In this document: one piece after another, positions 22,762-34,657 of the stretch | How positions within the stretch are numbered: the first letter of the stretch is position 1 | Layout of the letters: each line of letters starts with the position of its first letter | Origin: Combretum micranthum | Taxonomy: Eukaryota; Streptophyta; Magnoliopsida; Myrtales; Combretaceae | Assembly (NCBI GenBank): GCA_024138025.1 | Contig: JAMXBD010004272.1 | Location: 1-64,000, forward strand | DNA length: 64,000 nt | Direction of reading: 5' to 3' | Program-made: the position numbers and the translations under genes | The notes under the pieces: generated by a model | What the model saw: the letters and a program-made list of their open reading frames with translations, nothing else | Database searches by the model: none | Told to the model about the DNA's origin: nothing

Positions 22762-25295
22762 CAAGGGACATGAAAACACTACTACAAGAATCTCAAGCCA
22801 TCTCAAGAAGTGGATCTAGCCTTTGAATGAGTTTTTGTTGGAATAACCACTTGTTCATGCATATAAAATAGAGATCTTGCACACATATTGTTATTCATGC
22901 CATGAGATCCATGATTTATACCTCATACTTAGTAGATCTAAAGTTTAGATACTCACATTGTCATTTACATGCATGATCATAGAGTTATTTTTGTTTTCTA
23001 TGCTTGATGATCATAAAAATGTAGTCTTGTTCATGTATAGAGAAGTTAGATAATAGATCTTCACACTTGGGAAGCAAGAATATTGGAAAAAGAAAGGTTT
23101 TGTTAAATATGAGATGTTGGAAATTCGGATGAAATGGAAACCCTAGTTTGAAAGCCACCAAAATCATTTTTAAACTCATGTTTCATAAGAAAAATGAAGG
23201 GTATGTGTAATAGGCATATTAAGGGAATGATTTTTATAAGTTTAGATGAGTTTAGGCATGATAGGAATGTAAAACAAGTAGTGGGGTTAGAATTAGAAAT
23301 GTTGGAATGTTGATCAATGGTTAAAATTCGTAACTTAGGTTCATGCCTACAAGAACACTTGGTATTTAAGTCTAAATTGGATGTATTATAAGCTAAATGA
23401 AGTCCTCAGATAATATACATATTGGAGCTTCAATTTTTAATGCATTAAACAAGTTTTCCCTTAAGAAAAATACAAGAAAATAAAATTTAGAAAATTCGGA
23501 TTTTCACAAAAACCTAGTTCAAAGACATGTTTACCAAATGAAAAATGGGAATTTTTATGCATGAATGGAGGCCATGATTAATATAGACCTTGAGAACTTA
23601 TTTTTAGTTATATAATAAGTGGATTACAAGATTAAAAGTCAAGGAAACCCTAAGGAGTATAATGTGGAAAAATAGCTTCTTAGAAATAATCTTTATGGGA
23701 ATTTCTCAACACTTAAGAGTTCATATGAGTTTATTATCACAAAAGTTATTATGACCATGCATATATTAAGTTCATCACATGGCATTCATATTAGTAATTC
23801 ATTCCCATATCATTCATGCATGAATCATCATCTAGGAACACTTCTTATCAAAAGCAAAACAAATTTTTGAGATTGGAACACTTGCGGAGCAGATCTGATC
23901 CCACTGTTCCATGGCCCTACTATTTTCAAACTTGAAAATAATACTAGAAATAGATAGATCTTTCGAAGTAGATAGAGATCGATATAAAATTTGCGAAATT
24001 CCGAGTTAAAATGACCGAGTTATGGCCGTTTTAAGTTGGAACTTCCGCAAATAGCGAGAATTCCGATTTTGTGATGTATAGATACATAGTTTGAATTAGT
24101 TTAGTGATGAGATTCTCATTAGGCTATCTTTATTTGGTAGGTGAACCCGAGTACGACAATACCATATCACCCGACAATCGTCACTAAGAGACCAGCGTAC
24201 CATGGCCGAGTGAGTTCCCCTTCCGATTTCAATTATTGCTTGTGATTGTAATAATAGTCGCACTAGTTGTTAGGTGAAGATAAAAAGGAAAATTATGTAT
24301 GATGGGGTTATATGGGATTTATATATTGTCTGTTGTTGATGTGTGAAACGGACCTTAAGAAATATTGAAACCGGGTGTTAAGCTATGGATTGATTGTCTA
24401 GTGTGTTATACTGAATGTCTGCGAATAATTGTTGGCCACCTGAAAGAATCGAATTAATGAATATTTGACTCAATTGTAATTGGATTCATTCATAACACGA
24501 TGGGGATGGAGCATTAGCATTGGTTGGTTTTTCGTGATCCATAAAACGAATACTTGTTGGTTAATCGTGATCCATAAAACGAATACTTGTTGGTTAATCG
24601 TGATCCATAAAACGAAATATTATCAGTTGACCGTGAGCTTAAACGGCGTCGTACCACAGGATTCGTAAATCTGCTAACCCGGGATGGAGGGCGCAAGTCC
24701 ATGCACATATGATTTCTAGCTGGTCATATGTTTGCTAAACTCACTTGTTGATGCATTTCACTTGGTTGCTTAATTATTTGGTTGAATGTGTTGTGTTTAT
24801 TGTAATTCGGAAGTTCCACTCACTAAGCTAGTGTAGCTTATACCCCTATAGTTTCCTGTTGCAGTATGAGTACCTTTGGCTTTCTCCGAGGACCCGTGGA
24901 CACCAGGTACGGCTCTTAGATAATAAGGAGCTTTTGATGAGGCCGGGGTCTAAAGATTAGAAATGGACACTAATTCCATTTTCCGAATCGGTAATTGAAG
25001 GGCAATGTAAGGAAATGTGGGGATTGAGAATTGGTAACTGGTGTTATTGGGGGTACGCCCCCTAGATCATGTGATAGAATAATTCTCTATATGACGGTTA
25101 CGGTTTACATTCTTGCTACTGTGTATATCTCTTTAAGCTACTACGAAGCAAAGTATGACCTATAAATGTTGAGAGCGAGCCTTACACTCGATGTTTAAGC
25201 TCATGGGAAGACTAGGATTGTCTCACTTGAGATTAAATGTTGAGTGTGGCGGACTGTCACATGTAGGGCACACTTTGGGGCGTGACAGTTTAAGT

Positions 25296-25308
25296 TGGTA
25301 TCAGAGCA
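25296..25308 (+). promoter_or_regulatory. Element N primer-binding site
   Basis: TGGTATCAGAGCA lies 8 bases after the LTR end at 25287, with spacer GTTTAAGT. Element T has the same spacer and PBS in reverse at 55697-55717, which ties the two elements together. Confidence 0.95.
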
Positions 25309-25447
25309 TGGTTAAGGATCCAAGATCATGACTTTAACCAATAGACCTAAGAAGGGCAAAGAAGGATGAGGATAAAATAAAGCCTAGAAAGGAATAACGT
25401 AGGTAGAATAGGTTTTACAAATCTAATTCCTCTTCTTTTGTGAATAG

Positions 25448-26082
25448 CTTACCCTTGATGAAGTCCGCCGAGCGGCGAGGCAACTGCGTAAGCAACCTGA
25501 TGAAACTTTGGTCGAATACCGTCTGAGAATTAGAGTCTTGTGCGAAGACTTTGCCTTAATTGGTCATCCCAGGTCAATCCGAGAGATGTTCAATTTGTGG
25601 AAAAGAGGATTGATGAACACTGAATGGTATAAAGTGGCGACCATGTTGAGTATTGCCCTATAAGGAAGAAATGTTGGACGGAGCTTGAAGTGATCTATGC
25701 AGTAGAAAGGATTGCCGTTCATAAATTAGGAGAACCCATGTTGCAAGAAGCTACCTTTGTGTTGAGAAACGAAGGGGGACCGACTTATCCTGATTTCCAA
25801 ACTTGGAACCCAATTGGATACCTGTTTATGTATGCTCATGACCTGTTGATAGATCACACTGACTGGCTTCAGGCGGATGGTCAAAGTCACTTCTTTTGGT
25901 GGGGAGTGTATGGGGAAGTGATACCTCCACCCACCAACATGGCTCAGCCACCCCTACTAAGTGGAATTGACCACCAACCCCACGAAGAAGAGGTAAATGA
26001 GACAGAAGGTGTGGAAGTTATCCATCCTGGAGAGATTGAGGGTGGAGAAGGGCAAGGACTAGCGTGCAAGGAGTGGAATTGA
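25448..26082 (+). pseudogene. Element N ORF1 (extra ORF upstream of gag position), broken
   Basis: The homologous frame starts at 25448 (LTLDEVRRAARQLRKQ) and continues DETLVEYRLRIRVLCEDFAL, then FNLWKRGL and the open segment from 25690. That segment reads IYAVERIAVHKLGEP, EATFVLRNEGGPTYPDFQ, WNPIGYLFMYAHDLL, and a Glu-rich tail to the stop at 26082. The match to element T ORF1 runs over its whole N-terminal 180 residues. A frameshift lies between about 25640 and 25690. No ATG precedes the conserved start: the codon before it is an in-frame TAG that ends a T-rich stretch (TCTTCTTTTGTGAATAG), as expected of a 3' splice site. Function is unknown. The segment DETLVEYRLR to KRGL resembles the C-terminal part of a gag capsid domain. 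Confidence 0.75.
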
Positions 26083-26699
26083 TCGTCTAGAGAAGAAGGC
26101 GAGACCCATGATTGACCCATAAGTCCAAGCTGAATTTTATAGCCGCGACCTTGAAAGATAGATCATAGTATGTCGATGTTTAGGCGTTACCTATGTTGTT
26201 GCTTGTCATGATGTTTGCTTTAGTATGACCTAATATCGTTTCCCATGTAGGGGCCCTTATACCCTAGCTATGTTTTAAGGAAAAGCTATATTATGATATA
26301 TGACGTTAAGAGCTCCTTGTTCACGATTCTCGAAATTTTATCTTCCTTTATGGTTACTCGCTTGTATAATAACTTCCGGCAATACCGGAATCCAAAAAAA
26401 AAAAAGGGAGCTAAATAATATTATCAAAGGATTATTTAACTGAGTTACCAAAAAGGGAATACAATCACAGTGGAAAAAGGAGACGCTAAGAACAAACCAC
26501 AACAAGCGAACTCGATACTAATAACAATAATACTAATAAGTAATTAAAATAACAATAATGACAATAATAATAAAATGATGAAATAATAATAATAAGTGCA
26601 CATATCTATAAAATAAACTAAAATAAAACAAAATGAAATCAAGGTGACCTTAGGGTAGTTGACATGAATATTTAAGCCCATCCGAGCATTTACGCCTGC
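26083..26699. other. Element N interior, no recognisable gene
   Basis: Gag and protease should be here but are missing. It holds AT-rich, repetitive AATAAT stretches (26515-26600) and an A-run at 26393-26405. It is consistent with internal deletion and decay. Confidence 0.5.
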
Positions 26700-27690
26700 C
26701 CGTGACCGGCACAAGCTTGGTAGGAAACCGATGAGACAAGTCCTTCTAAGTGATCTAGATAAGGATATGTGTCGATTCCAGGATCTAAATGGAGTCATAA
26801 TTGAAATTAGGTATCCGCTTCCTAAGGTCGACAACCTACTAGACTAACTACGTGGGATAAGTGCATTTGCAAGGACTGACCTTCAACCCAGATACCCTCA
26901 GTTAAAACACTAAGCCAAGAAACATACACGAAACACATCTCGGATTATACAAGAACGTTATAATTCTTGATTAGCGATATTGAGGTGACAATTGCTCTGT
27001 TATATCATAGACTGGATAAGCTGGGCGTGTAGGTCCTTACTAAATGAATTACGTGAGACTTCATGGACGATAACCTCATCTACACATAGGTACGAAGTGA
27101 CATGAAGAGTACCTATGCGTAACATTACCGACTTTTAAGAAAGGTCAAGAATTACACCAAGTTCTCTCCATATGATTTCTGACCGAGGAAGGCTTCCTCT
27201 ACGGACCGCATGGTATCGAAAGGTTGTGTATCTAGGAACTCTGAAGGGATAACAGTACAAGGGATTGGGAAACTGCCCAGATCCGCAAAGGACGTTAGGA
27301 GTTCTCCAAGGATCGACAGGGTACTATAGAGAGTTGTTGAGAGTTCCGAGCCCTGGATCCAGAATGAATGGAGAGTTCACATGAACAGAAAAGAGGGATC
27401 GAGGCCTTCAAGAAACCAAGCAGGGACCTGTCTTTGCTTCGATATTGATATTACCCAATCCATGCCCTACATAATTTAGAACGGTACATTAGGAGGTGGC
27501 CTCGGATGTACACTCGTACAAGGGAAAAGTGATCTCCTACGCTTCGAGATGATTGAAGCCGCGTGACAGGACCACCATGTACCTGAATTGGGTTTACCCA
27601 CGGTGGCGTTCACCTTAGAGATGTGGAATGCTACCTTATGGGCAGAAGCTAGAGACTTATGCCGATCACAAGGGCATCAAGTAATTGTTC
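26700..27690 (+). pseudogene. pol: Element N fossil reverse transcriptase-RNase H
   Basis: Plus-strand frames retain scattered Ty3 signatures. Around 26780-26990 they read GVIIEIRYPLPKVDNLLD, LRGISAFARTDLQPRYPQL, which parallel [30 protein letters not shown] in element T. Around 27480-27680 they read GTLGGGLGCTLVQGKSD and HVPELGLPTVAFTLEMWNATLW, paralleling the RNase H segment ([19 protein letters not shown]). Frameshifts and stops are frequent and the catalytic FIDD box is not visible. The region cannot make enzyme, so mobilisation must have been in trans. Confidence 0.6.
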
Positions 27691-29436
27691 ACAAGGAGTG
27701 GGCGCGTGGTAGGATATGGTTTAAAATAACCAGGATTTCAACCTAAGAAAAGTAATCTCACTCAAGGAAAGTAAATACGGTGGTTGGTGCTATCAGTTGT
27801 AAGACTCACAAGAAAAGCGAAAAGTCTTACCTACAAATTTAACAAAATTAGTGGGAAAAGATGAAGGGATAAATATCAACATATAGAAGAGATGCTCAGT
27901 TAGAAATGGCAGATTGAATAATGAAACCCCCTTAGTAAGAATTGAGGAAGCTCGGCACCCTAATAAGTAATACAGAGCCTAGAAGAGAGAATTCAAGAAG
28001 GAAAATAGGCCAAAATGCAATAGAGGACGGTGATGTGATATGACGATGGGCAGTGATAGGTGCCAATGATGACGAGATAAGTTGTGGGGACGACTGTCTC
28101 TGAAGGATAAATAGGGGACCTTCAGACTCAATTGGAGGAATTGGATATCAGGGTTTATCAAGGTTTACAGGAAGGGGTACGAATGATAAGGAATATTCAA
28201 AGGGGAAGGCGAAAAAGAAATCATAAGGAAATTGGAGTTAGGTTGCAATGACGGAGACGAGAAGTCCAAACGCTTCCCGGAATGATGATCCAAAACAAGG
28301 AAAAAGATATAATATTGGATAAGATGCTAGGTTGGCGATGCAAAGGAAAGCGTTACCCTACGCAGTATCCATGGCTTCGATTCAAGCGTTACCCCTGTAA
28401 GGACCTCAATCGCAAGGTTGAAAGGTGTCTCCGAAAGGTGACAACTGTGTGCTTTCCTTATACAAACGGGACATTCAGCTAAACACGCTCTACACGGACA
28501 ACCCGCATCCTGCATCAGTGAATCTAAACGGAAAGACGAGGAAGGAGTATGGCGAAAAGGGAAGCAACCCCACACTGTTTGATGCAAGGGGGAGGTTAAT
28601 AATGAGATACGAAGTCCCTTGCTGTAAAAGGGAGCGGAGATCGAGGATGCCACTCGACACCAGATTCGTGCAATACCCTTAAGAAGCCGCCCATTCTTTC
28701 CTGCCGCTAGGGCTCAGGAGGTAGATCGATGGGGGATACCCTCGGACTAAATGGTGGACTAAAAATAGGGGAACCAAAGACCAGTGAGAGCTAAAAGGAG
28801 CCATCAATGGAATAAGAGCAAGACTCAACTAGTTTAATGAATTCGAAACACCCTCATGTAAATTTTGTACATAAGAATTCTGAAGGATCAAAAACCCATA
28901 ATGAACGTGACGTAAAACCCGGGGTCATAGCAAACCTAAAATATTCGTAAGGAAACTTTACGATAAAGGGGTGGAATCTTTTGATTCCACATCCATCAAA
29001 ACCATTAGAATCATAAGTTTAAAGCGTGGTGACCTCAAATAAAAAAAAAAAGAAGAAAGAAGAAGAAGTCCAAAGTGCAATATTGTATATGCAGTTATGT
29101 AAGAATGGGAAAAGCAAATCCACAACCTTCGTTGGTCAAAGTAGTCTGTCGTGTAAGGTCGTGTCGTTACAAGTCGTTCAGAGTCGTTTGAGTCAAGTCG
29201 TCTATGGTCAAGAGTCGAGCTTGTGTCATTTTCAAAAGAGTCGTATGAGTGAAGGTTGGAATCGCTAAGTCAATTCTTACTAACTTGTATGTGCCGTAAT
29301 TCAAGGAATATCTAACATACAAAACCTAGAAATGGCATGAACCGGAGCATAAACCAGTGATAGAAACATGACTCGAAATTTCCACTCCTCGTTGAACGAT
29401 ACATACGTAACAAGTTTTGCGGACAAAACTTTCTCT
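27691..29436. other. Element N interior, unrecognised
   Basis: By position this should be integrase, but I could not identify its zinc-finger, D-D-E or chromodomain motifs. Three overlapping frames of 66-108 codons at 28282-28682 lack any familiar motif. A purine-rich AAAAAAGAAGAAAG tract lies at 29040-29067, and GTCGT-rich text repeats at 29150-29240. Confidence 0.5.
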
Positions 29437-29449
29437 AAGGTGGGGAGGA
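29437..29449 (+). promoter_or_regulatory. Element N polypurine tract
   Basis: AAGGTGGGGAGGA directly precedes the 3' LTR start TGTAAGC at 29450. Element T has AAGGTGGGGAGGT at the same place (44072-44084, minus strand). Confidence 0.92.
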
Positions 29450-31000
29450 TGTAAGCTCTTGAAAATTTCAACAAATAATTCTAAAGATGAACTTAGGAAA
29501 TAAAACCCTGAAAGTCACTCCGACTTAAAACCGAACTTTGATAAGTCCCAAACTTCAAACGAATCCGGAAAATTCGGAATCGTGAGAAAAATAAGAAATC
29601 TCAGAAATAAAATAGCAACTTAAAATACTTCTATTCTGAAACCTTTATGTACGACAAACTTCCTATTTAACTTCGACTTATAAATTCGGATAAAATATAG
29701 CCTTAAAACAAATTGTTAAGAAGTGAATAGTGACTGGCTTCGGGAATAAAACTCAATCCAAAAGAATTCCGAGAACGTGGTGAGATATTTGATACTTATG
29801 AGAGTTGACCTTAAAATAAAACTCACCAATCAGACAAGTCATATAAGTGTGAAATATCGGTTCTTGTATTGGCAATGGTGTAAACCGGAAGGTTAACCGG
29901 GAAACCTAAGTCTCCAAAACTCCCAAGAGACTCAGTAACCTAGATCCGACAATCTCGTATTCCTAAACCCAGGAGTTGGAACAAGAGGAAAAAGTGTAAT
30001 TGGTTCGTATTAAATCTAGGATACCGTGGGAAGATGAGATCAGTGAAATTTCGACCTATTCCAATCTGATCAGGTGCCAGTTTCGAAAAGCGAGCTCTAG
30101 GATTCGAAATGTTAAGAACATGTTATTAGTGCCTTTAGAATTATATTTCTAAAGGATCTCTAAGCTATTAGTTTTACAAATTTTCAAATAGCTAGAATTA
30201 TCTGATTTTACAATTTATTCGTATTTCGTTGCTACTAGTAATTAGTGAGTTTTTCAGTACGATTAATATTATTAGTTACCTAAATTGTTATTATTATTTT
30301 TATAAGATATACCCTAGTTCTCCTGGTGATCGGATAGTACTCGGACGAACTTTGGAATTCGGAGAACGAAACCCTATATCGGGCCGATTCCAGCTTAGTG
30401 AGGGGAGCCTAAAAACCCTAGATCTGGCTTTTCTTTGATTTCATAATAAAAGGAATCTTATAAAGTAAATGAACATGAATTATTGTTCTAAAGCATATTC
30501 TAAACCCCTAAAAGTTCCAATTTCGGGAAATTTTCAATTCCGAGCCTTCCTGAGCTTAATTACGGAAAAGCGTGCCCCGGACCACGGATTCAGAAAAATG
30601 TTCCGGAATATTCATTAGAACCATAATTTTATAAGGATTCCAAAAATATCAATTTCATAATTTTTCGAGCTATAAAAATTACAGTTATAGCTTTTCCCGT
30701 GTTTTCGTTACAACCGGTAAAGTAGATGTCTTGTCTACTATTCACAAGTACAACCTACACTACACACTACCCATACCCTATTCTTACATCCTTACAACTA
30801 CTCATTTCAATTTTCTTTTCCAAGAAATTTTGTCTCTAAATTAATTATCACATTTATTACATTTTCATTTACTAAATTACAAAAGTTAAAATTTTCAAAA
30901 CACACACACACCCACACAAGGGATGGTCGGCGCCCCTCCCTCCTATTTCCCTCTCAATTGAGTTATTTTTACTTCTTTTTAATTAACTAAACCCTAATTC

Positions 31001-31020
31001 ATTTAGTATATATACTAAAT
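31001..31020 (+). promoter_or_regulatory. Palindromic TATA element of 3' LTR
   Basis: It is identical to the 20-bp palindrome at 15181-15200. The solo LTR inserted 146 bp downstream, at 31166, and would interrupt any read-out transcript. Confidence 0.5.
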
Positions 31021-31165
31021 GTTCTCTCTCTCTTCATTTCCTTCTTATTTTTCAAATTGTAAAAGAACAAAAGTCCTCTCTTTCTCTCCAAGTGTGCCGT
31101 GAGTCCCTCTCCCCCATTCCCTTACAATTGCAACTTTGTTTCTTCTTCTTTCCTCCTTCAAGACT

Positions 31166-34028
31166 TGTCACGCCCCATAGGGTACCCTAAACGTAACAGT
31201 CCGCCACATGCCATATAAGATTCCCGAATTACCACCTTAGTCTTTCGAGAGTCTCATATAGATGTAAGGCGTACCTTTACACAATAGAGTACAAGTCTGA
31301 ATGGAGATAAAAGCTTAATTTGGCATGCATGGGCAATAGGTATAATTCATGAACATAAATAAATATTACAAAATTCTAAGGGGCATTCCCCCGCAAAAAA
31401 TATTTAACGGTCCATTACAGTCATCCAAGTCTTAGAAGTTTTCTATGGAAGTCTAATACAAACATTACAACTTCTAGGGAAAACTCTAGCTTCGGTACCT
31501 GTTCAGCCGGTCTCGTCGCCTAAGCCATAAATGTGTAAGCTGCAAAAGGAATGGACTGTAGGGACGTAAGCTAACTAGCTTAGTGAGTGTAATCTCCCAC
31601 AAAACATTTATGTCACAACAACTCAACCAAGTTATTAATCAAGCAAATGTATGCATCAAACACATGAGTTCAACATACATATGACCAACCGGAAATCATA
31701 TGTGGATGGAATTGCACCCTCCATCCCGGGTTAGCAGATTAACGAATCCTGCGGTACTAACAATATCCCGTTTATGGATCACGGCTAACCTACGATTATT
31801 CGATGTCGTTTATGGTTCACGACTAACCTAGGATTATTCGATGTCGTTTATGGTTCACGACTAACCTACGATTATTCGATGTCGTTTATGGTTCACGACT
31901 AACCTACGATTATTCGATGTCGTTTATGGTTCACGACTAACCTACAATGCTCATGCTCCATCCCCTTGTGATATGCACATGTCAATTTAGCATTAGTCCA
32001 TAGTTGATTAAGCTAATTTACTTAGGCGATTAATCAATTTACCAGAATCCATCATAGCTAACTATACAATCAAAGTTTATCACCCGGTTTCGATATTCTT
32101 AATTGGAGTTCTCACATCATCATCAACCATATAATTTCCCATTAATCCCCATCATACATATTCCATTCATTTGACCTACATTCTAGTGCACTACTTTACA
32201 AGCACATACAATAAATAAATCGGGAAAAAAACTCACTCCGCCATTGGTACTCCACTCCGGTCTTCTAGTAATAATAGTCTGGGAGTAACTCGTCACTGTC
32301 CACGGTTCACCTATTCATGTAAGAAATTACCCTAATAAGTATTCTATCAACTTAGGACACTAAAACTCTAAGGAAACTTAGTGAAATCGGAATTCGCGTC
32401 ATTTCCGAAGTTCCGTTTTAAAATGGCCATAACTTGGTCGTTTTAAGTCGGAATTTCGCAAATTTTATACCGATTTCTATCTAATTCGAAGAGCTTTCTA
32501 AATATGAATTTTAAATCAAGTTTTGAAATATCTAAGTCTTGGAATTGAGGGATCAGATCTGTACAGCGGGTTTGTCATTCCAAAATACAGTTTTCATGAA
32601 TGCATTTGAGATTCCTAAGTGTAATATGATGCTAAATGCAATGGTAATGATTTTCCCTATCATGAATGTCATGATGTGAACCTTAAGGAGTCTATGTCTT
32701 ATAACTTTTTAGATTTAACGATTTTTAGAAATAAACTTTCCTTAGAAACCATATCCTCTCAATGTTTGAGTAAGTGAATTCACTACACTTGACCACATCT
32801 ACATTTTACATGGATTTCCTTTAGAAAAACTCTACTTTATTTAAAGAAATTTTGACCCTTATTTTAGTTATATCCTAAGGCCTTTATTTCTTTAATAAAA
32901 TTCACATTTATAAACTTTTAAGTGGGTCTTTTACTATGGGGTTTCCAAAAATCCGAATTTACAAAAGTCCATTTTCAAGTTGATTCCTTTAGGAAAATAT
33001 ATTTATACTTGAAACCTTAAGTATATATTATACCTATATCCTAAGGACTTCATTTACTTAAGAAAATATCATTTTTGAAGTTGGAAAAATTGTGTTTTCT
33101 AACCCTACATCCATTATTACGAATTTGGTTTTCATAACTTTTAACTCAAAACTCCTATGGACTTCATTTCTTGTTTCCAACATTTTCTTTAGTAAAAACC
33201 CCTTTAGACTCATGAAAAATATTACTAAACATTATCTATTACCCATAGGCTTCATTTCTCTTATAAAATATATTTAGAAGTTGTAAAAGTGTTTTTGACC
33301 TAGGTTTTCAAAGTCATCCGAATTTTCATAAGTTTTTTTCTTGTAAAGTACTTTCTTTTGACTTCATGGACTCATCTATCTATAGATCTATATACTAGGA
33401 AAGTCATTTACTAAAGACAAAAGTTAAAGACTATTTATGCACATAAGTACAAAACAATAATGAAACCTTTAATGCCTATATGATCATGAGTAATAAGATG
33501 ATGGATCTACTTTATCAAAAGCTCAAATGAGTTTTAAAAACATAAAAACCATATTTTTATAAAAGATCTTTTGTTTAAAAGACTTTTTGATGGATAAAAG
33601 TAAAGCTTTTGGTATGAAAGCTTCCTTAAAAGAGAGATCCACTTTTGTAATGGTCGGGATTTTTGTTTTGATATCTCATTGTCCCTACTAAAAGATCATG
33701 GGGACATGGAGTTGGAAATATCCAAAAATCACTTAGCCATAACAAAGTTTTTATGAGAGGGAGTAGTGGAACTTTACTTACTTAAGTAGAATGGAAGATA
33801 AGAAGAGAAAAATAGAAGTTGTGTGATGTGGAGGTTGGGAAGTTTCGGCCACAAGGGGAAAAAGAGAGGATTTGAGCTTTTTTACACTTTGTAAAATTTG
33901 GAAAGTGAAGAATGAGAGAGAGAGAGTAAATAGTTTATATAGGAGTTGATTTTAGGTTAAGTGAAGAAGGGAAGTTTCAAAAGGAGCATGGGAGGGGGGG
34001 CCATAATGGCGCCGGTTTTGAAAGGCAA

Positions 34029-34068
<40 letters not shown>

Positions 34069-34657
34069 TGATGGTTGTCCTTGATTTGGCTTGATTTGAT
34101 CCTTGCTTCATTTGTCATACTTTGTAAGAGATGAAGGGACAAAAGTTATGGAAGAAGGGTTTGATTTGAGTGATGGTAAGGTTTAGACTTGTAGGGTGGC
34201 TAATAGGTAGTGTAGGTGGTTTTATGAATAGTAATGAATAGTTGACAAGACAATTTAATTTCCGGTAGTAATGAAATAGAATAAAAAGGCTATAACTGTA
34301 TTTTTCATAAACCGGAAAATTATGAAAAATATATTTTTGAAATCCTTATTTATTTCGGTTAATGAGTACTCATAAGTATATTTTTGAAATTCTAGTTCCG
34401 GGGCACGTTTTTCTATAATGGGTCTCGGGATGACCGGAATTGAAATTTCTTAAAATCAGATATTTTCTTAGTTTGAAATATAATTCAAGAACTATAATCA
34501 AAATTAAATTTTCTTAGAAAAGTTTATTAATTGGAAACCGAGGAAAAGCCGGAATTAGGGTTTCTAGTTCTCACTCCAGGCTTGAACTATTCCGGTTTAG
34601 GGTTTTGGTTTCCGGTTCTAGGGTTTTCTTGGCTACCTGAAAAACCGGGGTTTACAA
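31166..34657 (-). mobile_element. 3492-bp solo LTR with TSD agact, nested in element N 3' LTR
   Basis: On the plus strand it starts TGTCACGCCCC at 31166 and ends GGGGTTTACA at 34657, with AGACT duplicates at 31161-31165 and 34658-34662. No internal sequence is present. It is the same superfamily as its host LTR but a different subfamily, closest to the LTR at 1-2666 (38-bp repeats at about 31770-31945, module anchors near 32950, 33115 and 33310, core block about 32380-32580). It contains a 37-base G run at 34029-34065. Confidence 0.94.
34029..34065 (+). repeat. 37-base poly-G run
   Basis: There are 37 uninterrupted G residues. Related LTRs have only short G runs here, for example GAGGGAGGGG at 43450-43460 and AGGGGGGGGCG near 58466. 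It could be a real expansion or a sequencing or assembly artefact. The proline-rich frame on the opposite strand is only its translation. Confidence 0.9.

Larger units (their letters stand above)
13636..25287 (+). repeat. Element N 5' LTR, interrupted by copia element C
   Basis: The net length is about 4335 bp. It begins TGTAAGCCCTTG and ends GGGGCGTGACA. A TATA palindrome lies at 15181-15200, followed by a CT-rich tract. Three degenerate modules (anchors 23124, 23327, 23495), the core block (about 23880-24060), 33-bp repeats (about 24535-24635) and the TAAGCTA palindrome (24824-24840) follow the insertion. Element C interrupts it between 15449 and 22762. Confidence 0.92.

Noticed and set aside
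24480..24668. Small protein with repeated HKTNTCWLIV
   Set aside because: It is a translation of the 33-bp LTR minisatellite; the repeat is at DNA level.
26544..26834. 96-codon minus-strand frame
   Set aside because: It is antisense to the fossil RT and ends in low-complexity AT translation.
28282..28682. Three overlapping frames of 66-108 codons
   Set aside because: No recognisable motif; they lie in the decayed interior of element N on both strands, as expected by chance.
33957..34142. Proline-rich small protein on the minus strand
   Set aside because: It is only the antisense translation of the poly-G run and adjoining LTR.
31166..34657. Complete small retrotransposon
   Set aside because: It has LTR termini and a TSD but no second LTR, PBS, PPT or coding, so it is a solo LTR.
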